NCBI GenBank assembly: GCA_964654285.1
Contig: CAZZJC010000008.1
Coordinates: 62,001 to 126,000, forward strand
Direction: 5' to 3'
Source of the DNA: BJHQ01 sp964654285
GTDB lineage: Bacteria; Planctomycetota; UBA11346
DNA length: 64,000 bases
In this document: positions 62,421 through 64,000 of the stretch, piece by piece
Numbering within the stretch: position 1 is the stretch's first letter
Layout of the letters: each line of letters begins with the position of its first letter
The notes under the pieces: generated by a model
The model's database searches: none
Seen by the model: only the letters and a program-made list of their open reading frames with translations
What the model was told of the DNA's origin: nothing
Program-made: the position numbers and the translations under genes

Positions 62421-62959
62421 GAGAGCTCTTCCCCGTATCTGTCCTGCCATCCCCGGAATCCCTCTTCGCCGATGGGTCACTGGAGGTCCGTTCGGAAAAT
62501 GGCCCTGCGAGGATCATCCTGCCGCTGCTACGCCTGCCCGATCCGCCCCCGCCAGCCTTCCGGTTCGAGTTCTCGGTGGAAGGGAACAGCCCCAAGGCGA
62601 AGGACATCCAGGTCGTATTCCGTCTTCTGTTCGCCGATACCGACGTCCCCGCACGAGATCTGTCAGCGGGCATTTTCGCGAACCATCCTTTGCCCGGACG
62701 ACCAGGAAAGTCCTCGTCGCTGATGCCATCGCACCTCCGCCTGGGATTCGCATCAGATGTCCTGCATGTAGGCACCACCGCCACCGGTCTGCCGATCTTC
62801 GAGACGAAGACCGGGGTGCGCGATCGGGCGCCGGATCAGATGATCGATTGGCAGGCTGGCCGGCAGATCTGGTTGTGCCTCGAAGCGAAAGAGTCCTTCC
62901 GCATCCGCGACCTGCGCTATCTTTCCGGGACGCTTCCCGACGCATCCGCCAAAAATTGA
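62417..62959 (+). CDS. Unknown protein coupled to the ECF sigma factor
   Basis: 180 residues from a GTG at 62417 that overlaps the sigma stop (GTGA). Composition is beta-rich and Pro-rich: VRELFPVSVLPSPESLFADG, FRFEFSVEGNSPKAKDIQVV, LRLGFASDVLHVGTTATGLP, QIWLCLEAKESFRIRDL. No TM, signal peptide or recognised domain. It resembles a short sugar-binding beta-sandwich (jelly-roll-like) only in pattern. It is translated with the membrane-anchored sigma, so a sensory partner or effector is possible. Function unknown. Confidence 0.55.
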   Translation: MRELFPVSVLPSPESLFADGSLEVRSENGPARIILPLLRLPDPPPPAFRFEFSVEGNSPKAKDIQVVFRLLFADTDVPARDLSAGIFANHPLPGRPGKSSSLMPSHLRLGFASDVLHVGTTATGLPIFETKTGVRDRAPDQMIDWQAGRQIWLCLEAKESFRIRDLRYLSGTLPDASAKN

Positions 62960-63095
62960 GGATTCACCAGCAGGTCGACGAACCCAGGTATGGTTCCGGT
63001 GGCCGCGAGCAATCGCTCTATGCGATAAAGACGGAATTCCAAGCGGGCCTGGGCCCGCCGAGCCAGGTTCCTTCCGTCAACTTGTTGGTAAATCC
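62960..63095. mobile_element. MITE-like element with imperfect terminal inverted repeats
   Basis: 136 bp. The left end GGATTCACCAGCAGGTCGACG and the right end, read on the minus strand (GGATTTACCAACAAGTTGAC), agree at 16 of the first 20 positions. The inside holds a GCGGGC-CTGG-GCCCGC hairpin at about 63044-63059. CAAAAAT occurs on both sides, a few bases from the ends. No transposase is present. A related arm lies at 16031-16078. It occupies much of the 330-bp gap before the SPFH-like gene. Confidence 0.5.
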
Positions 63096-63122
63096 GTAAT
63101 GGCAAAAATGCATCTCCCTATT

Positions 63123-63160
63123 CCTGCCGTCCTGCCCTACGGAGACTTCTGGACGGCAGG
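63123..63160. promoter_or_regulatory. Perfect 10-bp stem-loop upstream of the SPFH-like gene
   Basis: CCTGCCGTCC, an 18-nt loop, then GGACGGCAGG. It lies 130 nt before the SPFH start. It could be a terminator for upstream transcription or a structured leader. The loop contains CCTACGGAG. No known riboswitch was recognised. Confidence 0.4.
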
Positions 63161-63289
63161 CATTGCCCGAGCGGACGCTTCCGGGTAGGTTCTTCCTGCC
63201 TCTGCGCCGGAACCCGGAATCGCCACACTGGTTTCGTCCGAGAGCGTCCTGCCCGTCAATCCCAACCCCAGACCGCACCGGGAGCATCC

Positions 63290-64000
63290 ATGATCGCCAT
63301 CATCTTCTTCACCACCCTGGGCGTCGTCGCCCTCGGCATGGCGTTGGTGCTCAATCTGCCCCGGGCTGGACGCATCGCCCTGGTGTTGATGGCGCCGCTG
63401 CTCGTTCTGATCGGCTTCCTGATCGGTTCGTCGGTGGTGATCGCCGCCGACAAGACCGGGGTGGTGACCAAGCATTTCGGCACCCCGCTGCCGCCCGGCC
63501 ACATCGTCGCCCGCAACGGCGAACAGGGTCCGCAGGGGATGATCCTCAGCCCCGGCTGGCATTTCGGCTTCATCCCGTTCCTGTACGAGGTCGACGAGGT
63601 GCCGGTGGCGCTCATCGAGCACGGCAAGCTCGGCTTCGTCACCGCCAAGGATGGCGAACCGCTGGTCGACGGCGAGATCTTCGCCAAGCCCTGGACGGCG
63701 GCGAACGACATGCTCAATCCCGAGCTTTTCCTCACCAAGGGCGGCCAGCGCGGACCGCAGGCGACGGTGCTGACCCCAGGCACCTACCGCTTCAACCCGT
63801 TCCTGCACGATGTGAAGACCATCGATGTGCTGACCGTCGCCCCCGGTACGGTGGCGGTGATCACCGCCCGTTCCGGCACCATCCCGAAGGCCACGCCGGA
63901 GGGCGCGGTCACGGTCAACGGCGTGCCCCTGGTCGAATCCGGCAGCCGAGGGATCTGGCGTGAACCGCTGAAACCCGGGGCGTATTACCTCAATACCCAC
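63290..64000 (+). CDS. Membrane protein with SPFH/band-7-like features (partial)
   Basis: The first 237 residues of a protein running off the window. The start ATG 63290 has GGAG 6 nt upstream. Two hydrophobic segments (about 2-20, IAIIFFTTLGVVALGMALVL; about 28-50, IALVLMAPLLVLIGFLIGSS) are followed by an SPFH-like opening: VVIAADKTGVVTKHFGTPLP and GWHFGFIPFLYEVDEVP. A second TPGTYRFNPFLHDVKTIDVL unit then precedes VAPGTVAVITARSG. SPFH proteins form membrane rings that organise proteases or lipid domains. The C-terminal half is needed to name the subfamily. Confidence 0.75.
   Translation, partial: MIAIIFFTTLGVVALGMALVLNLPRAGRIALVLMAPLLVLIGFLIGSSVVIAADKTGVVTKHFGTPLPPGHIVARNGEQGPQGMILSPGWHFGFIPFLYEVDEVPVALIEHGKLGFVTAKDGEPLVDGEIFAKPWTAANDMLNPELFLTKGGQRGPQATVLTPGTYRFNPFLHDVKTIDVLTVAPGTVAVITARSGTIPKATPEGAVTVNGVPLVESGSRGIWREPLKPGAYYLNTH

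Overview
The window is uniformly GC-rich, densely coding DNA of a Gram-negative bacterium. It encodes two beta-barrel-like outer-membrane proteins, a TonB energy-transduction operon, lipoproteins and secreted Ig-like proteins. A member of the PVC group (Planctomycetota, Verrucomicrobiota or Lentisphaerota) is the best guess. The pointers are an ECF sigma factor with a C-terminal membrane anchor, a UAP1/UDPGP-type pyrophosphorylase, tandem heparinase-like proteins, a dockerin-like tail and a Gly-rich/TM/Arg C-terminal sorting signal. No rRNA or tRNA gene was seen, so the phylum is an inference.

Layout. 0-12 kb: partial hisS (-), a secreted protein, a GT4 glycosyltransferase (-), a small lipoprotein, an HtrA-type protease, metF, a GH78 rhamnosidase interrupted by one in-frame TAG (-), dnaB preceded by a perfect DnaA box, and an AraC regulator (-) divergent from two secreted proteins of unknown function. 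14.8-26.4 kb: an outer-membrane barrel (-), then a six-gene DUF3450-ttpC-exbB-exbD-tonB-TPR operon of the TonB2 type. Next comes a metal (probably zinc) uptake cluster: a small Cys/His secreted protein, a His-rich porin, a ZnuA-like binding protein, an ATPase and a permease, ending in a remnant of a TonB-dependent receptor. 26.4-30 kb: a TPR protein (-), rubrerythrin and a lipoprotein (-).

30-44.4 kb is a signalling island. A CheR-type methyltransferase and a GAF-containing hybrid kinase run leftward. Divergent from them are a PocR/PAS hybrid kinase, a Cache-like hybrid kinase and a response-regulator/degenerate sigma54-AAA/Ser-Thr kinase fusion. All three hybrid kinases carry HisKA-HATPase-REC-REC-Hpt. 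44.4-53 kb: a UDP-sugar pyrophosphorylase, two coupled heparinase-like giants and RlmK, all on the minus strand.

53.1-54.0 kb is non-coding: two 273-bp tandem repeats and an inverted partial copy, full of palindromes. 54-56.3 kb: a monomeric B12-dependent ribonucleotide reductase (-) with an NrdR-like box over its candidate promoter. 56.6-60.6 kb: an SGNH hydrolase, a protein ending in a dockerin-like repeat, and a cohesin-like/Ig-repeat protein with a C-terminal anchor, suggesting a cell-surface assembly. 60.7-64 kb: a hotdog thioesterase, an ECF sigma factor translationally coupled to an unknown protein, a MITE-like element, a strong stem-loop and the start of a membrane protein with SPFH-like features.
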